A DNA stretch of 44,386 bases from Candidatus Sumerlaeota bacterium (GTDB lineage: Bacteria; Sumerlaeota; Sumerlaeia; Sumerlaeales; Sumerlaeaceae): contig JADFCV010000002.1 in NCBI GenBank assembly GCA_017161655.1, positions 174,392-218,777 on the forward strand. Direction: 5' to 3'. Both the position numbers and the translations under genes were made by a program. This document shows, one piece after another, positions 43,399-44,386 of the stretch. The notes under the pieces were generated by a model. It was not told the DNA's origin. It ran no database searches and saw only the letters and a list, made by a program, of their open reading frames with translations. The number at the start of each line of letters is the position of its first letter. Position 1 is the first letter of the stretch.

Positions 43399-44386
43399 TC
43401 AGAATTTGTTCATTGCGGCTAAGAACTCGTCGTTCGACTTCGTTTTCCGCATCTTGTCGAGTAGGAATTCCATAGCCTCCACAGGCGAAAGCTCCGTTAG
43501 GACTTTTCGCAACAACCACACGCGCATAAGCACATTTTGCGGCAAGAGAAGCTCTTCTTTGCGTGTGCCGCTGCGCAGAAGATCGATAGCCGGGAAGATG
43601 CGGCGATCCGCAAGTTTGCGGTCCAGATTGATCTCGCTGTTACCCGTCCCTTTAAATTCTTCAAAAATCACGTCATCCATCCGGCTTCCTGTTTCGATAA
43701 GTGCCGTGGCGATGATCGTAAGGGAGCCACCCTCTTCAATGTTTCGTGCTGCGCCAAAAAAGCGTTTCGGCCGCTGAAGTGCCTGGCTATCAATTCCGCC
43801 CGACAGAACTTTTCCCGACGACGGGCAAACGGTGTTGTAGGCTCGGGCGAGACGGGTGATGGAATCGAGCAAAATGACAACATCATGCCCGTACTCCACC
43901 AGCCTTTTTGCTTTTTCGATCACCATTTCAGCCACGTGGACGTGACGATCGGCGGGTTCATCGAAAGTCGAACTCACAACCTCGCCCTTAACGTTGCGTT
44001 CCATATCGGTGACTTCTTCCGGACGCTCATCGATGAGAAGCACGATGAGCTTGATCTCCGGATGATTCGTCGTAATAGCATTTGCAATCTTCTGAAGAAT
44101 TACCGTCTTGCCCGTGCGCGGCGGAGCCACGATGAGAGCCCGCTGACCCTTCCCAAGCGGGATCAAAAGGTCTAGAACGCGTGTGGTGTATTCCTCCGGC
44201 GTGGTTTCCAGCCGAATTCGTTGGTTGGGATAAAGAGGAGTAAGATTCTCGAAGATTGTCTTGTCACGCGCTTTCTCAGGCGGTTCTCCATTGATCGACT
44301 CAACCTTGAGAAGCGCGAAATAGCGTTCTCCTTCTTTGGGAGGTCGAATCTCTCCGACGACGTAATCGCCTTTACGTAAATTGAAT
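43399..44386 (-). CDS. rho: Transcription termination factor Rho (N-terminal part outside window)
   Basis: Hexameric RNA-dependent ATPase that ends transcription. The reading frame continues without a stop to the right edge ([16 protein letters not shown] at the edge), so the apparent start at 44166 is internal and ~90 N-terminal residues, including most of the RNA-binding cold-shock-like domain, are missing. Visible: the end of the primary RNA-binding domain, Walker A PPRTGKT, Walker [12 protein letters not shown], the Q-loop [19 protein letters not shown] segment, [14 protein letters not shown] and the conserved C-terminus. 328 residues are present of a usual ~420. Confidence 0.96.
   Translation of the reverse strand, partial: FNLRKGDYVVGEIRPPKEGERYFALLKVESINGEPPEKARDKTIFENLTPLYPNQRIRLETTPEEYTTRVLDLLIPLGKGQRALIVAPPRTGKTVILQKIANAITTNHPEIKLIVLLIDERPEEVTDMERNVKGEVVSSTFDEPADRHVHVAEMVIEKAKRLVEYGHDVVILLDSITRLARAYNTVCPSSGKVLSGGIDSQALQRPKRFFGAARNIEEGGSLTIIATALIETGSRMDDVIFEEFKGTGNSEINLDRKLADRRIFPAIDLLRSGTRKEELLLPQNVLMRVWLLRKVLTELSPVEAMEFLLDKMRKTKSNDEFLAAMNKF

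Noticed and set aside
43537..44175. 212-residue plus-strand frame
   Set aside because: Antisense to rho; no family features.
1..44386. CRISPR arrays, insertion sequences, prophage or integrase genes
   Set aside because: No regularly spaced repeats, transposase motifs or phage genes were seen on either strand.

Overview
The window is a chromosomal segment from a free-living bacterium with mid-50s GC content judged by eye. It is densely packed and carries no transposase, integrase, phage gene or CRISPR array. Cleavable signal peptides, two lipobox proteins, type IV pilus ATPases, an HtrA-type protease and an L,D-transpeptidase suggest an organism with a developed envelope. The gene mix (secreted M6 and C25 peptidases, sugar-nucleotide genes, NamZ-like protein, PolX) looks like a little-studied phylum rather than a model lineage; something like Sumerlaeota is possible, but this is a guess. 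Housekeeping genes (moaA, coaBC, rnd, rpsP, khpA, rimM, clpP, def, ackA, purE, rho) are mostly separated from their usual partners.

Region 1 (1-11.6 kb) is almost all minus strand. It holds the end of a NamZ/DUF1343 protein, moaA, a large secreted M6 metallopeptidase with a clear terminator, a membrane-anchored unknown protein, a 970-residue FAD/Fe-S D-lactate-dehydrogenase-like protein, pilT, a ferritin with terminator, and rnd. Region 2 (11.7-15.1 kb) holds pilB (plus) and coaBC (minus). Region 3 (15.1-21.8 kb) is a plus-strand run: a C25 (gingipain-like) peptidase, a translationally coupled lipoprotein, then a compact cassette of Gfo/Idh dehydrogenase, left-handed beta-helix acetyltransferase, DegT aminotransferase and GT2 glycosyltransferase, ended by a hairpin. 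The cassette has the enzyme set for a 2,3-diacetamido-type uronic acid sugar nucleotide.

Region 4 (21.8-28.4 kb) holds polX, a small lipoprotein candidate, a basic unknown protein, cysH, and rimM-khpA-rpsP on the minus strand, then clpP (plus) and a second Gfo/Idh protein (minus). Region 5 (28.5-34.8 kb) has an HtrA-type protease, a livG-livF ATPase pair without its permeases, and on the minus strand an N-carbamoylputrescine amidase-like nitrilase, an L,D-transpeptidase and a TIM-barrel-like unknown protein. tRNA-Val(CAC) follows.

Region 6 (35.1-37.8 kb) is a three-gene sulfur cassette: a cysteine-containing ArsR regulator, a membrane rhodanese and a CoA-disulfide/persulfide reductase fused to a second rhodanese. 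A TGTGA-N6-TCACA palindrome sits directly before the first start codon. Region 7 (37.8-44.4 kb) holds def, a double-ACT protein and ackA on the minus strand, then a MOT1-type molybdate/sulfate transporter, purE and a PAP2 phosphatase on the plus strand, and the 3' part of rho running off the right edge. The most system-like candidates are the persulfide cassette, the C25 peptidase-lipoprotein pair, and the repeated heptamer between the second Gfo/Idh gene and the HtrA gene.
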